A stretch of DNA of 64,000 nt from the NCBI GenBank assembly GCA_028712695.1, contig JAQTQZ010000002.1, positions 1-64,000 on the forward strand. The letters are read 5' to 3'. Positions 37,910 through 47,869 of this stretch are shown here, one piece after another. Positions within the stretch are counted from its first letter, which is position 1. Every line of letters starts with the position of its first letter. The notes below the pieces were generated by a model. It did no database searches, had not been told where the DNA came from, and saw only the letters and a program-made list of their open reading frames with translations. The translations under genes and the position numbers were made by a program. Source of the stretch: Methylovulum sp. (lineage in GTDB: Bacteria; Pseudomonadota; Gammaproteobacteria; Methylococcales; Methylomonadaceae).

Positions 37910-39772
37910 ATGAACACACCAGACGCCTACCCGATCCTTAACACCATCGCCAGTCCGGCGGACGTGCGCAGCCTTCCCCGTGAGCTCCTCAAGCCGCTGG
38001 CGAAGGAGCTGCGGGAGTTTTTGACCCAGACCGTGAGCGTGTCGGGCGGGCACTTTTCCGCCGGGCTCGGCACCGTCGAGCTGACCGTCGCGCTGCACTA
38101 CGTCTTCGACACCCCGTCCGACCAGCTGGTCTGGGACGTCGGCCACCAGGCCTACCCGCACAAGATCCTCACCGGCCGCAAGGGGCGCATGGCGACCATC
38201 CGCAGCCGTGACGGCATCTGCGCCTTCCCCAGCCGCCAAGAGAGCGAATACGACGCCTTCGGGGTCGGCCACTCCAGCACCTCCATCAGCGCCGCGCTGG
38301 GCATGGCGATAGCGGCGGGCCTGAAGGGCGAGGACAAACAAATGGTCGCCATCATCGGCGACGGCAGCATCACCGGCGGCATGGCCTACGAGGCCATGAA
38401 CCACGCCGGCGCCATCGACGCCAACCTGCTCGTCATCCTCAACGACAACGACATGTCCATCTCCCCGAACGTCGGCGCGATGAACAACTACCTGTCCAAG
38501 ATCCTGTCCAGCCGCTTCTACTCCTCCGTGCGCGAAGAAAGCAAAAAAGTGCTCGGCAAGATGCCCACCGTCTGGGAACTGGCGCGGCGCACCGAAGAGC
38601 ATGTCAAAGGCATGATCGTGCCCGGCACCCTGTTTGAAGAACTCGGCTTTAACTACATCGGCCCGATCGACGGCCACGACCTGGATGTCCTGGTCTCGAC
38701 CCTGGAAAACCTCAAACACATCAGCGGCCCGCGCTTCCTGCATATCGTCACCAAAAAAGGCAAAGGCTACGGCCCCGCCGAAAAAGACCCCTTGGCCTAC
38801 CACGGCGTGCCCGCGTTCGACCCCGCCCAGGACAGCCTGCCCAAATCCGCCCCGTCGCCGCACCCCACCTACACCGAAGTGTTCGGCACCTGGCTGTGCG
38901 ACATGGCCGCACAGGACGACCGCCTGCTCGGCATCACCCCCGCCATGCGCGAAGGCTCCGGGCTGGTCAACTTCTCACAACGCTTCCCCGACCGCTACTT
39001 CGACGTCGCCATCGCCGAACAGCATGCCGTCACCCTGGCGGCCGGGCAGGCCTGCCAAGGCGCCAAACCCGTCGTCGCCATCTACTCCACCTTCCTGCAG
39101 CGCGGCTACGACCAGCTCATCCACGACGTCGCCCTGCAAAACCTCGACGTCCTGTTCGCCCTCGACCGTGCCGGCCTGGTCGGCCCCGACGGCCCCACCC
39201 ATGCCGGCAGCTTCGATTACAGCTTCCTGCGCTGCATCCCCAACCTGGTCATCATGGCCCCCGCCGATGAAAACGAATGCCGGCAAATGCTGACCACCGG
39301 CTTTCTCCATCCCGGCCCCGCGGCCGTGCGCTACCCGCGCGGCAAAGGCCCCGGCGTCGCCGTGCAGCCGGGCCTGGACAGCCTGCCCCTCGGCAAGGGC
39401 GAAGTGCGCCACCACGGCAGCCGCATCGCCATCCTCGCTTGGGGCAGCATGGTCGCCCCCGCGCTGGCCGTCGGCAAACAGCTGGGCGCCACCGTCGTCA
39501 ACATGCGCTTTGTCAAGCCCCTGGACGGCGGGCTCGTCCTGGAGCTTGCCAAAAGCCATGACAGCTTCGTCACCGTCGAGGAAAACGTCATCGCCGGCGG
39601 GGCGGGCAGCGCGGTCAACGAGTTCCTGCAGGCGCAGAAGGTCCTGATGCCGGTGCTGAACCTCGGCCTGCCCGACTGCTTCGTCGAGCAGGGCACGCGG
39701 GAGGAATTGCTGGCGCTGTGCGGCCTGGATGTGCCGGGGATTTTGGCTTCGGTTGAATCATTCTGTGCCTGA
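37910..39772 (+). CDS. dxs: 1-deoxy-D-xylulose-5-phosphate synthase, copy 2
   Basis: A second full DXS of 620 residues, identical in protein sequence to copy 1 after about residue 11 ([16 protein letters not shown] here, [16 protein letters not shown] in copy 1). It starts 2 bp after the CopD-type stop without a clear ribosome binding site, so translation probably depends on coupling. Its GC is much higher than that of the preceding hopanoid genes. Its place at the end of the hopanoid and copper operon suggests extra DXP for hopanoid synthesis. Confidence 0.95.
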   Translation: MNTPDAYPILNTIASPADVRSLPRELLKPLAKELREFLTQTVSVSGGHFSAGLGTVELTVALHYVFDTPSDQLVWDVGHQAYPHKILTGRKGRMATIRSRDGICAFPSRQESEYDAFGVGHSSTSISAALGMAIAAGLKGEDKQMVAIIGDGSITGGMAYEAMNHAGAIDANLLVILNDNDMSISPNVGAMNNYLSKILSSRFYSSVREESKKVLGKMPTVWELARRTEEHVKGMIVPGTLFEELGFNYIGPIDGHDLDVLVSTLENLKHISGPRFLHIVTKKGKGYGPAEKDPLAYHGVPAFDPAQDSLPKSAPSPHPTYTEVFGTWLCDMAAQDDRLLGITPAMREGSGLVNFSQRFPDRYFDVAIAEQHAVTLAAGQACQGAKPVVAIYSTFLQRGYDQLIHDVALQNLDVLFALDRAGLVGPDGPTHAGSFDYSFLRCIPNLVIMAPADENECRQMLTTGFLHPGPAAVRYPRGKGPGVAVQPGLDSLPLGKGEVRHHGSRIAILAWGSMVAPALAVGKQLGATVVNMRFVKPLDGGLVLELAKSHDSFVTVEENVIAGGAGSAVNEFLQAQKVLMPVLNLGLPDCFVEQGTREELLALCGLDVPGILASVESFCA

Positions 39773-39774
39773 TT
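37943..39774 (+). repeat. 1832-bp near-identical repeat, dxs copy 2
   Basis: This matches 24628-26459 in direct orientation with five synonymous differences near the 3' end. The sequence outside is unrelated on both sides. Confidence 0.93.
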
Positions 39775-39817
39775 TAGTCTCTGTGTAACGCATAAAAAAT
39801 TATTGTTGAACATTGAT

Positions 39818-40909
39818 ATGACCACCTTACCTTTTCAAGATTACGCCTTACTCGATGATGACGAATGCGATGCCCGCATTATTGCCGCAAAAGCTAAGCT
39901 TGGCAGACGTTGTGTGATACTCGGCCATCATTACCAACGTGATGAAGTCTTCAAACATGCCGATTTTTCTGGCGATTCATTAAAGCTATCCAGAGATGCC
40001 GCGCACTCGGATGCCGAATATATCGTATTTTGCGGCGTGCATTTCATGGCGGAAGTCGCCGACATACTATCCCGCCCGGAGCAGATTGCCATTTTGCCGG
40101 ATTTAGCGGCGGGCTGTTCGATGGCGGATATGGCGAATCTGGTAAAAGTACAGCAATGCTGGGAGGAGCTGGCGCAAGTCATTGATGTGGAGAATGATGT
40201 AACGCCAGTCACCTATATCAATTCAGCCGCCGACCTGAAAGCATTTTGCGGCAAGCATGACGGCATCGTTTGCACCTCATCAAACGCCCGGAAAATACTG
40301 GAATGGAGTTTCGCCAAACGTCCGAAAGTGCTGTTTTTCCCCGACCAGCATCTGGGCCGCAATACCGGCTATCGCATGGGCATTCCGTTGGAAGAAATGG
40401 TCATCTGGGATTTCAACAAACCCATGGGCGGCCTGACACAAGAGCAGATTAACAACGCCAAGATGATACTTTGGAATGGCTATTGTTCCGTCCATCAGGC
40501 TTTTAAGCCGGAACAGATAGACAATTTTCTGGCGCGTTACCCTGAAACCAAAGTCATTGCGCACCCTGAAGCGTGTTTTGAAGTCTGCCAGAAAGCCGAT
40601 TATGTCGGTTCCACGGAATATATCCTGAAAACAGTCCGCGAAGCCGAGGCCAACACCCGTTGGCTGGTGGCTACCGAACTGAATTTGGTCAACCGCTTGC
40701 ATGACGAATGCAAGGCGCAGGGTAAAAACATCCATTTTATGTCGCCTACACTCTGCATGTGCTCAACCATGTTTAGGACTGATCCGCAACATTTGGCCTG
40801 GATAATGGAAAATCTGGCCGCAGGCAATGTGATTAACCGGATTTCTGTGTCTGCGGATGAAGCTAAATTGGCTAAAAGAGCGTTGGACAACATGCTTGCA
40901 GTTTCTTAA
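39818..40909 (+). CDS. nadA: Quinolinate synthase NadA
   Basis: NadA condenses iminoaspartate with DHAP to quinolinate in NAD synthesis, using a [4Fe-4S] cluster. The 363-residue protein has its conserved cysteines in AAGCSMAD, KHDGIVCTSSNA, HPEACFEVC and SPTLCMCSTMFR. ATG at 39818 is preferred to the TTG at 39803. It starts 45 bp after dxs copy 2 and has ordinary base composition. Confidence 0.94.
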   Translation: MTTLPFQDYALLDDDECDARIIAAKAKLGRRCVILGHHYQRDEVFKHADFSGDSLKLSRDAAHSDAEYIVFCGVHFMAEVADILSRPEQIAILPDLAAGCSMADMANLVKVQQCWEELAQVIDVENDVTPVTYINSAADLKAFCGKHDGIVCTSSNARKILEWSFAKRPKVLFFPDQHLGRNTGYRMGIPLEEMVIWDFNKPMGGLTQEQINNAKMILWNGYCSVHQAFKPEQIDNFLARYPETKVIAHPEACFEVCQKADYVGSTEYILKTVREAEANTRWLVATELNLVNRLHDECKAQGKNIHFMSPTLCMCSTMFRTDPQHLAWIMENLAAGNVINRISVSADEAKLAKRALDNMLAVS

Positions 40910-41044
40910 AAATAGCGCACTTCTTAACGAGGCTTATGTTCTAGGCCGTCATATTGAAATTGTTCACGAATAAAATGCCTTGCGCACAAGCGCCTTTTAG
41001 TGTCAGTGTGCCTCATTTTAAATGAGGTTTTACAAAACACCGTG

Positions 41045-41479
41045 ATGGAAAAAACACCGAAAAAAGCTAAGCCAGACCGACAAAAGCCAGCGGTTAGTGC
41101 GCATACGGCACTAGTGCCGCTAGCCAAGAGCAGTAAGCTAATGGCGTTACGCAACAAAAATCAGCCAACTTCTGAGGCTGACAACCCCTTGTCCACGAAT
41201 GAACACTCCCCTAATTTAAAACCCGCCACCGCCAAAGAATTGCTTGCGGCTAGAGCGATGATTGATGGCAAGATCAGGGAAGTCATGGCAAGTTTTCCTG
41301 AGGCAAAGAAAAATAGTTTATTCAGGTTCAGGTTTGGTTCTGTTGAGGCGATTAAAGCCATGCCAATCGCAATGGCGTTTAAAAAATTAGGCATTAATGG
41401 CTGCACAGTCAAAATAGCGCTGCTTGCCGATAGGGACTATTACGGCAATGACACCCAGCCCGGTAATGACGTTATCTGA
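41045..41479 (+). CDS. Hypothetical protein, lysine-rich N-terminus
   Basis: I do not recognise this protein. The ATG at 41045 gives 144 residues. Residues 1-60 are rich in K, P, S and N and look disordered. A helical segment (AKELLAARAMIDGKIREVMA) and a short alpha/beta-like end (SVEAIKAMPIAMAFKKLGIN, then VKIALLADRDYYGND) follow. No signal peptide or membrane segment is visible. It is alone between nadA and pabB. A further upstream start at 41000 is not supported. Confidence 0.55.
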   Translation: MEKTPKKAKPDRQKPAVSAHTALVPLAKSSKLMALRNKNQPTSEADNPLSTNEHSPNLKPATAKELLAARAMIDGKIREVMASFPEAKKNSLFRFRFGSVEAIKAMPIAMAFKKLGINGCTVKIALLADRDYYGNDTQPGNDVI

Positions 41480-41633
41480 TAGGCGAGCCATCAGAAATTG
41501 CGGTGATTGATGTTACAATATCCGGCTTAAAACGCAGATCCTATCACTAGCCGGCATTGCGTTCCCTTGCAGTTTTATTGCCGGTGTTGGCATTAATGCT
41601 ATTTATCCTAACGAGACTACCTGTTCACTTTCG

Positions 41634-43004
41634 GTGCTGAAACAACTTATTTTCCCCTTGCCTTATTTTGCTGACAGCGCAGCACTTTTTTCCACAATTG
41701 CAGACCAACCCTGGGCCGTTTTTCTTGATAGCGGCTATCCACATAGCCGCCAAGGGCGCTACGACATTATCGCCGCTGATCCGGTGTGCACGCTGGTCAC
41801 CCATGGCGAGACAACAACTGTGACCAATCACGGTATGGTAACGCAGTCAAATGCCGACCCGTTTGCTTTGGTTAAACAACAGGTCGCCAACCATGAAAAA
41901 GTTATCGGCGCCTTACCGTTTAATGGCGGCGCTATCGGTTATTTTTCGTATGATCTGGCGCGTCGTCTGGAGCATTTGCCCGTGCTTGCCGAAGATGCCG
42001 AACACATCGCAGAAATGGCGGTGGGCATTTACCGTTGGGCGGTGATTGTCGACCATCACCGGCAGCAAAGCGTGCTGGTCGGATGGGGGCTTGACGGTCC
42101 AACGCAGGGCAAATTAATTGCCCAGTTCAGCCATTTGCCAGACCGGCAGCCACAACCCGCGTTTAATGTTGTTAGTGACATTAAGGCCAATATGGACAGG
42201 GAAAGTTATGCCAAGGCGTTTGACCGGATTAAGCACTATCTAAAAGAAGGCGATTGCTATCAGGTCAATTTAACCCAACGGTTTGCCGCCGCTTGCGAGG
42301 GCGATCCTTGGGCAGCCTATCAATTGTTGCGGCAACTAAACCCCGCACCGTTCAGTTGCTACCTTAATTTTCCCGAAGCGCAAGTTTTAAGCTCATCGCC
42401 GGAACGTTTCTTAAAACTGAAAAACGGCATCGTTGAAACCAAACCGATTAAAGGCACCCGCCCGCGCAAAGCCGATGATGCGCAAGACCGGCAACAAATC
42501 AGCTTGCTGGAAAACAGCAAAAAAGACCGTGCCGAAAACCTGATGATCGTCGATTTATTGCGTAACGACATCGGCAAAACCTGCAAGACCGGCTCGGTCA
42601 AAGTGCCCAAGCTGTTTGCCGTGGAAAGTTACGCAACCGTGCACCATTTGGTCAGCACAATAACCGGCGAATTGGCGGACAACCAGCACGCGCTGGATTT
42701 ATTAAAAAGTTGTTTCCCGGGCGGCTCCATCACCGGTGCGCCGAAAATCCGCGCCATGGAAGTGATCGAAGAACTCGAACCCAACCGGCGCGGCGTGTAT
42801 TGCGGATCGGTCGGTTATATCGGCTTTAACGGCAACATGGACACCAATATTGCCATCCGGACGCTCGTGCATTCTAATAATACTATCCGCTTTTGGGTCG
42901 GCGGCGGTATAGTCAATGACTCGGTTGTGGACGATGAATATCAAGAATGTTTCGACAAGGCCGCCGCGTTGCTTAAGCTTTTGCAGCAATTGACAGTCAA
43001 ATGA
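41634..43004 (+). CDS. pabB: Aminodeoxychorismate synthase component I
   Basis: PabB makes 4-amino-4-deoxychorismate from chorismate, on the way to p-aminobenzoate for folate and possibly methanopterin. The 456-residue protein starts at GTG 41634. The N-terminal region has FLDSGYPHSRQGRYDIIAADP-like sequence, and the chorismate-binding domain has LSSSPERFL, KPIKGTRPR and PGGSITGAPKIRAMEVI. It does not contain a PabA domain. TrpE is a related alternative; the PabB start motif favours PabB. Confidence 0.85.
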   Translation: MLKQLIFPLPYFADSAALFSTIADQPWAVFLDSGYPHSRQGRYDIIAADPVCTLVTHGETTTVTNHGMVTQSNADPFALVKQQVANHEKVIGALPFNGGAIGYFSYDLARRLEHLPVLAEDAEHIAEMAVGIYRWAVIVDHHRQQSVLVGWGLDGPTQGKLIAQFSHLPDRQPQPAFNVVSDIKANMDRESYAKAFDRIKHYLKEGDCYQVNLTQRFAAACEGDPWAAYQLLRQLNPAPFSCYLNFPEAQVLSSSPERFLKLKNGIVETKPIKGTRPRKADDAQDRQQISLLENSKKDRAENLMIVDLLRNDIGKTCKTGSVKVPKLFAVESYATVHHLVSTITGELADNQHALDLLKSCFPGGSITGAPKIRAMEVIEELEPNRRGVYCGSVGYIGFNGNMDTNIAIRTLVHSNNTIRFWVGGGIVNDSVVDDEYQECFDKAAALLKLLQQLTVK

Positions 43005-43152
43005 TTTTGGTTGGGGCTGGATGCAAGTAGCTGTTTTTTTGGATTGACGACGAACCTTTAAAGGTTGTTTTGCCACTTGTTTAGTGCTGTGAAAAATAGT
43101 TCTTTTTAAATCACTATCCAGCTTTTAATCATTGTTTAGAGGCTAGTTTTTT

Positions 43153-43800
43153 ATGCTTGAAAATTTATCGCTGTTTTCATCACTCTCCGCGCAAGACCTG
43201 TCGAAATTAGAAGTCGGCATGTTTACCCAGCGTTTTTCTAAAGGTTCGGTGCTGGTCACCCAAGGGGATCTTTCCAATAATCTGCTTTATCTGATCCTTA
43301 ATGGCAAAATTAAAGTCCTCATGACTAATGAGGAAGGACGCGAAATTTTGTTGGCCGTGTTTCGGCAAGGTGACAGTTTCGGTGAATTGTCATTATTTGA
43401 TGAAGAACCCCGTTCGGCGACGGTAATAGCGGTTGATGATTGTGAGCTTGCCTTATTGCCACGCGCTTATTTTTTCGATTGTTTGCGAAGTAATCCCGAC
43501 ATTGCGATTGAATTGCTAAAGACCGTCATTAAAAGGATGCGCAACACCACAGAAAAAGTCAGCAGTTTGGCCCTGGTAGATGTTTACGGAAGGCTTGCCA
43601 AGACGTTAAGCGACATGGCCAAAACCCAGCCCGATGGTTCAATGATGACAGAACCTCTGACACACCAAGAATTATCGACGATAGTTGGTGCTTCCCGCGA
43701 AATGGTCACCCGAATCCTTAATGATCTTAAGCGCGGCGGCTATATTGCTATCAACAAACACTGCATCGAGCTGAAAAAACCGTTACCGATGCGGTGGTGA
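43153..43800 (+). CDS. Crp/Fnr-family transcription regulator
   Basis: A 215-residue regulator with an N-terminal cNMP-binding-like fold (about 5-120; GELSLFDEEPRSATVIA) and a C-terminal winged helix (LTHQELSTIVGASREMVTRI). It lacks the Fe-S cysteines of Fnr. Ligand and targets are unknown. It starts 149 bp after pabB and is not clearly in an operon. Confidence 0.85.
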   Translation: MLENLSLFSSLSAQDLSKLEVGMFTQRFSKGSVLVTQGDLSNNLLYLILNGKIKVLMTNEEGREILLAVFRQGDSFGELSLFDEEPRSATVIAVDDCELALLPRAYFFDCLRSNPDIAIELLKTVIKRMRNTTEKVSSLALVDVYGRLAKTLSDMAKTQPDGSMMTEPLTHQELSTIVGASREMVTRILNDLKRGGYIAINKHCIELKKPLPMRW

Positions 43801-43805
43801 TTGCC

Positions 43806-43842
43806 CTTAAGCCGTGCGCTTTTTGCTTACGCTTAAGATTTT
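43806..43842 (+). terminator. Possible terminator after the Crp/Fnr gene
   Basis: Arms CTTAAGC (43806-43812) and GCTTAAG (43831-43837) flank a loop of 18 bases and are followed by ATTTTG. The position just after the stop codon fits, but the T-run is short. Confidence 0.35.
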
Positions 43843-43938
43843 GCCAAGGCCAACGAAATAAAAACCGATATTGCTCTGCTTCCTTCCACAAAGCACTACC
43901 AGTAAGCTGCATGGATCCCGTATGGATATGAGCTTTTC

Positions 43939-44727
43939 ATGATGACAATTTCCACTATTTATTTTATCAAGCTATTGCTGCTGCCACCTGCCAGCTTATT
44001 GCTCATTGCCTTGATAGGATTGCTGTTGCATAAACAGCGCATAGGGCTCATTTTAATAACAGTGAGTTTAGTATTATTGACCGCACTAAGCTTGCCCCTC
44101 GTGACGCGGGCCCTAGCAGGCACATTGGAAGGTTACCCACTTTTAACAGCTGACAAAATCGCACGATTCAAACCACAAGCGATTATTGTCATCGGGGGTG
44201 GCGAGATGCCTGGAGAGGAATATCAACAACCGCAAACCGTTAACTCACGTACCTTACTAAGGTTGCGCTATGCAGCCAAACTGGCGCGGGACACAGGTTT
44301 GCCCATTTTAGTGTCGGGCGGCAAAGTCTTTGCTGAAACAGAAACATCAGAAGCACAACTGATGGCTGACATTTTGCAAAAAGAGTTCAATATTCCGGTA
44401 AAGTGGCATGAATCAAACAGCCGTAACACCGACGAAAATGCCCAATTTAGCCGCCGACAGTTACAACCGCTGGGCATAAACAAAATTTTGCTGGTCACCC
44501 AAGCCTTCCATATGCCGCGTGCAACATGGGCCTTCCGCAACGTCGGTTTTCAAGTGCTGCCTGCTGCGACCCAGCTTATTAGCCATTCCTCGTCAGAATC
44601 GGTGGCAAGTTTCGTGCATTTTATTCCTTCTGCCGCTGAACTTGAACAATCATTTCTAGTCCTGCATGAGCATTTAGGGTTGTTATGGTATCGGTTTAAC
44701 GCTTATGTCAAGACACGGCCCTTCTAA
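43939..44727 (+). CDS. YdcF/ElyC-like DUF218 membrane protein
   Basis: A 262-residue protein close in length to ElyC. Two hydrophobic segments lie near the N-terminus (about 5-30 and 33-60). The DUF218 domain has AIIVIGGGEMPGEEYQQ, LPILVSGGK, ESNSRNTDENAQFSRR and LLVTQAFHMPRA. ElyC acts in envelope and peptidoglycan precursor homeostasis; the exact role here is inferred from family. It is followed by the protease gene at 117 bp. Confidence 0.78.
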   Translation: MMTISTIYFIKLLLLPPASLLLIALIGLLLHKQRIGLILITVSLVLLTALSLPLVTRALAGTLEGYPLLTADKIARFKPQAIIVIGGGEMPGEEYQQPQTVNSRTLLRLRYAAKLARDTGLPILVSGGKVFAETETSEAQLMADILQKEFNIPVKWHESNSRNTDENAQFSRRQLQPLGINKILLVTQAFHMPRATWAFRNVGFQVLPAATQLISHSSSESVASFVHFIPSAAELEQSFLVLHEHLGLLWYRFNAYVKTRPF

Positions 44728-44843
44728 ACATGCGCCGCACATTTCCCTGAATTTAGCCGCCGATGACTTATAATTAGCCTGGCTTATTGTCATTATTACC
44801 CTTAAGCTGGAACTCTACACCAATCTGCCTGCCGTATTCCGTT

Positions 44844-46301
44844 ATGAAACTTACTCCTGCCGCTATTACCCTGGCCTTAGGCTTGGGCTTTTTCTCCCCT
44901 CCCCAACAGGCGCTTGATATTGATAAAATTGAATTGCCTGATATGGGTGATTCCTCCGGTACGCTAATCACACCTGAAGAAGAAAAAGAGTTAGGCGAAG
45001 CCTTTTTCAGAAGCCTGCACTCGCAAATCACGATTAATCAAGATGCTGAAATCCAGCAATATATCCAAACAATCGGCGAAAAATTGACCGCCCATAGCGA
45101 TGCCCCTGGACGCCCGTTCCATTTCTTTGTGGTCATGGAAAATGACATTAACGCGTTTGCAGGCCCAGGCGGTTACATTGGGGTCAATTCGGGTTTGATT
45201 TTAACGACGGAAGCCGAAAGCGAACTGGCTTCGGTAATGGCGCATGAAATTGCCCACGTCACCCAAAGACATTTATACCGTGCCGCTGAAGCCGCAGGCC
45301 GCTTATCCATTCCGACCATGGCGGCGACATTGGCCGCCATTTTGTTGGGCACCCAATCACCCGCACTAGGGCAAGCCGCCGTTATGGCGATACAGGCGGG
45401 CAGCATCCAGTTCCAGATTGACTTTACCCGCGAAAATGAAGCAGAAGCAGACCGTGTCGGCATGCAGACCTTGTCAAGCTCCGAATACGATCCACGCAGC
45501 ATGCCCACTTTTTTTGAACGGCTGCAGCAATCTAGCCGCTATTATGGGCAATCCATCCCTGAATTTTTAAGGACTCACCCCGTCACCACATCGCGTATTT
45601 CTGACACGCGCGGACGGGCAGAAATATATCCTTACAAACAATATCCTGACTCGTTAGGCTACCAATTAACTAAAGCTAAAATCCGCGTCCTGACAACAAC
45701 GGACAGTGCGGAAACGCTCGACTATTTTCAGTCCAGGTTGTCGCAAGGCACCACCGAGCAACGTATGGTTGCCCAATATGGGCTGGGATTAATTGCCCTT
45801 GCCAGCCAGAAATTTAAAGACGCAGAGGGTATTTTTGGCAATTTGGCAAAAACTTACCCCAACCAGCCTCACTACCTATCAGCACTGGCCCGAACAGCAC
45901 TTGAAGCACGCGATTACAAAACCGCCCTCAGCCGTTATAAAAAACTGTCTGCCCAATATCCTGAAAATGAGGCGATTAAACTGGACTACATAACCTCTTT
46001 GCTCAAAGCAGGCGACACCGCGCAAGTCAAAGAAAAGCTCTTGTCATTAAGCATTAGCACCCAACAGCTCCCTATTTATTGGGAATTGCTGGCGCAGGTT
46101 TATAGTGCATTAAAACAACCGGCTGAATCGCATCGTTATCTTGCCGAGTATTATTATGCTACGGGTCAAACTAACGATGCCATCTTACAGATAAAGCTGG
46201 CGCAAAAATCGAAAGGCCTTAATTTTCAGCTATCATCGATATTGGCCAATCGGTTAAGTTTTTTCATCACGCAAGAACAAGAAGCCAGACGACAACATTA
46301 A
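44844..46301 (+). CDS. bepA: M48 metalloprotease with TPR repeats, BepA-like
   Basis: BepA-type periplasmic zinc protease and chaperone of outer-membrane protein assembly. ATG at 44844 gives a signal peptide MKLTPAAITLALGLGFFSPP. The zinc site is HEIAH in VMAHEIAHVTQRH, and the third ligand is in ENEAEADRVGM. The C-terminal half (about 280-485) is a run of TPR helices. An upstream TTG or other start at 44787 is not needed. The length and order match BepA (YfgC). Confidence 0.85.
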   Translation: MKLTPAAITLALGLGFFSPPQQALDIDKIELPDMGDSSGTLITPEEEKELGEAFFRSLHSQITINQDAEIQQYIQTIGEKLTAHSDAPGRPFHFFVVMENDINAFAGPGGYIGVNSGLILTTEAESELASVMAHEIAHVTQRHLYRAAEAAGRLSIPTMAATLAAILLGTQSPALGQAAVMAIQAGSIQFQIDFTRENEAEADRVGMQTLSSSEYDPRSMPTFFERLQQSSRYYGQSIPEFLRTHPVTTSRISDTRGRAEIYPYKQYPDSLGYQLTKAKIRVLTTTDSAETLDYFQSRLSQGTTEQRMVAQYGLGLIALASQKFKDAEGIFGNLAKTYPNQPHYLSALARTALEARDYKTALSRYKKLSAQYPENEAIKLDYITSLLKAGDTAQVKEKLLSLSISTQQLPIYWELLAQVYSALKQPAESHRYLAEYYYATGQTNDAILQIKLAQKSKGLNFQLSSILANRLSFFITQEQEARRQH

Positions 46302-46742
46302 ACTGACGTAACGACTTTAACTGAACCCGAGCTTAACAAAACAGCATCTAATGCCTAAAAAACTGTCTTTTTATTATTTTTAATGAATTTGTAACAATAT
46401 AAAAATATTAGTTATTTTTGATGACTAGCTTTATTTTTGAAAGAAACTATTTCTTTTTAATAGACAAAAGAGGATTTTTGAATATAAAATAGCCCTACCT
46501 TTTGAGAGCGAATGCCGGTTATAACACTGGCTGGAAAGGGGGAGGAGGAGCCTTGTCGGCTCATTGATAACAATAATAAAATTAAGTAAATTTGCTTGAG
46601 TTGGGTTGTATAAAGCTAAGCAGCTAAACCAATAATAACAATAATAATAAAGACTCAACACGCCCGCTTTAAGCGGGCTTTTTATTGCCTGCAAGAATGC
46701 GAAGGCAGCACCGCCAACATCTATTATTTATTGAGTATAACT
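46302..46742. other. AT-rich intergenic region with candidate small RNA
   Basis: No supported coding frame; an 87-codon minus frame is low-complexity. The stretch ends in a strong terminator (46662-46687) although no gene on the plus strand lies before it for 360 bp. Between about 46480 and 46660 there are a purine-rich GGGGGAGGAGGAGCC run, a small GAGCC-GGCTC hairpin and AATAACAATAATAATAA repeats. This layout could be an sRNA; see findings. Confidence 0.4.
46662..46687 (+). terminator. Rho-independent terminator
   Basis: Stem GCCCGCT/AGCGGGC (46662-46668 and 46672-46678) with a 3-base loop, then TTTTTATTG. This is a canonical terminator, read from the plus strand. Confidence 0.8.
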
Positions 46743-47753
46743 ATGTCACGCTGGCTAAAACGAATAGGCATTTCAATGCTGTTACTGGCAAGCATGCTAG
46801 CCATTTTATGCCTGTTCATCCGCTTTCAGGGTATCCAGTATGTTGCTGCCTATTCGGGCAACGGTTTTGCCCGTAACTTACCGGCGTTAGATGCCTATCC
46901 GGTACAAGGGCATGGCGGTACGGCCACTTGCACCACCAGCCAACCCATTAATGTCCTCACCTATAATGTCATGTATGGCTCTACATTCATTGAGGATATG
47001 GCCGCCCGTTTTCGTAATGGTGACACTGGCGGCTACTTGCCCTGGTCGCGCCGCTTTCCCGAAATTCGCCAACGTATTGCCAGTTATGCGCCAGACCTGA
47101 TCGGCCTCCAGGAGACGCATACGGATACAGATATAGCCTTGATTGTTCCCCAGGAAAAATACACCTTAGTCACTTATCACCTTGGCAGTTTTCAATACGG
47201 TGATGCTGCCTTGCTTTTTAAGACTAGCCGCTTTTCGCTACTGGATTCCGGACAGCTTTGGCTGGGGCCTGATCCTGAATTGCCCTTGGCTTTGGGCTTT
47301 CGTCCTCTGGCCATGATCCGCTATGTCAATTGGGCTATTTTGCGCGAACAAGCCAGCGGCTTTACCTTTTTGTTTGTCAACACGCATTTCGACAATGCCG
47401 GTGCGAACAAAGAGCCGAGTTCAACACTGTTCCATGACCGCATTGCAACCTTGGCAAAAGGAATGCCCATTATTGTTACCGGGGACTTTAACAGCACCGC
47501 CAGCACCGAGCGCTACCGCCGCTTTACCGGTGCAGACCAGACCCCGCCCTTGTTACGCAACGCCTATACGCTAGCTAATGAACCGGCTGTTACTGCCACG
47601 TTGCATCCTGACAACCGTATTGACCATATTCTTGCTGGAGGCCCTTGCCAAGTAGTGGCCGACAGCTGGTCTATTGACCAACGTCCACTCGGCAATGGGC
47701 AAGCTATGTCCGACCACGATCCGGTGCTGGCAAGCCTGCGTTTCATGCCATAG
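46743..47753 (+). CDS. Endonuclease/exonuclease/phosphatase family protein
   Basis: A 336-residue protein of the EEP fold. An N-terminal hydrophobic segment (about 8-25) anchors it or acts as a signal. Catalytic motifs are IGLQETHTDTD, FVNTHFDNAG, IVTGDFNSTA, RIDHILAGG and SDHDPVLASL. The family includes nucleases, phosphatases and sphingomyelinases; substrate is unknown. ATG at 46743 is favoured over TTG 46731. Confidence 0.82.
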   Translation: MSRWLKRIGISMLLLASMLAILCLFIRFQGIQYVAAYSGNGFARNLPALDAYPVQGHGGTATCTTSQPINVLTYNVMYGSTFIEDMAARFRNGDTGGYLPWSRRFPEIRQRIASYAPDLIGLQETHTDTDIALIVPQEKYTLVTYHLGSFQYGDAALLFKTSRFSLLDSGQLWLGPDPELPLALGFRPLAMIRYVNWAILREQASGFTFLFVNTHFDNAGANKEPSSTLFHDRIATLAKGMPIIVTGDFNSTASTERYRRFTGADQTPPLLRNAYTLANEPAVTATLHPDNRIDHILAGGPCQVVADSWSIDQRPLGNGQAMSDHDPVLASLRFMP

Positions 47754-47869
47754 CATAGAATGCTGCCTATAGGCAGCAAACAGGCTTTCGAACACTTATA
47801 TTCAATACCGTTGGCTTTTCCCATCCTTTTACGACAAGCCTTACAAAGCCAACGGCATTGCACCCCTTT

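Noticed and set aside
46431-46694. 87-codon minus-strand frame in the intergenic region before the EEP gene
   Set aside because: It is low-complexity and overlaps the terminator and A-rich repeats, with no family match.
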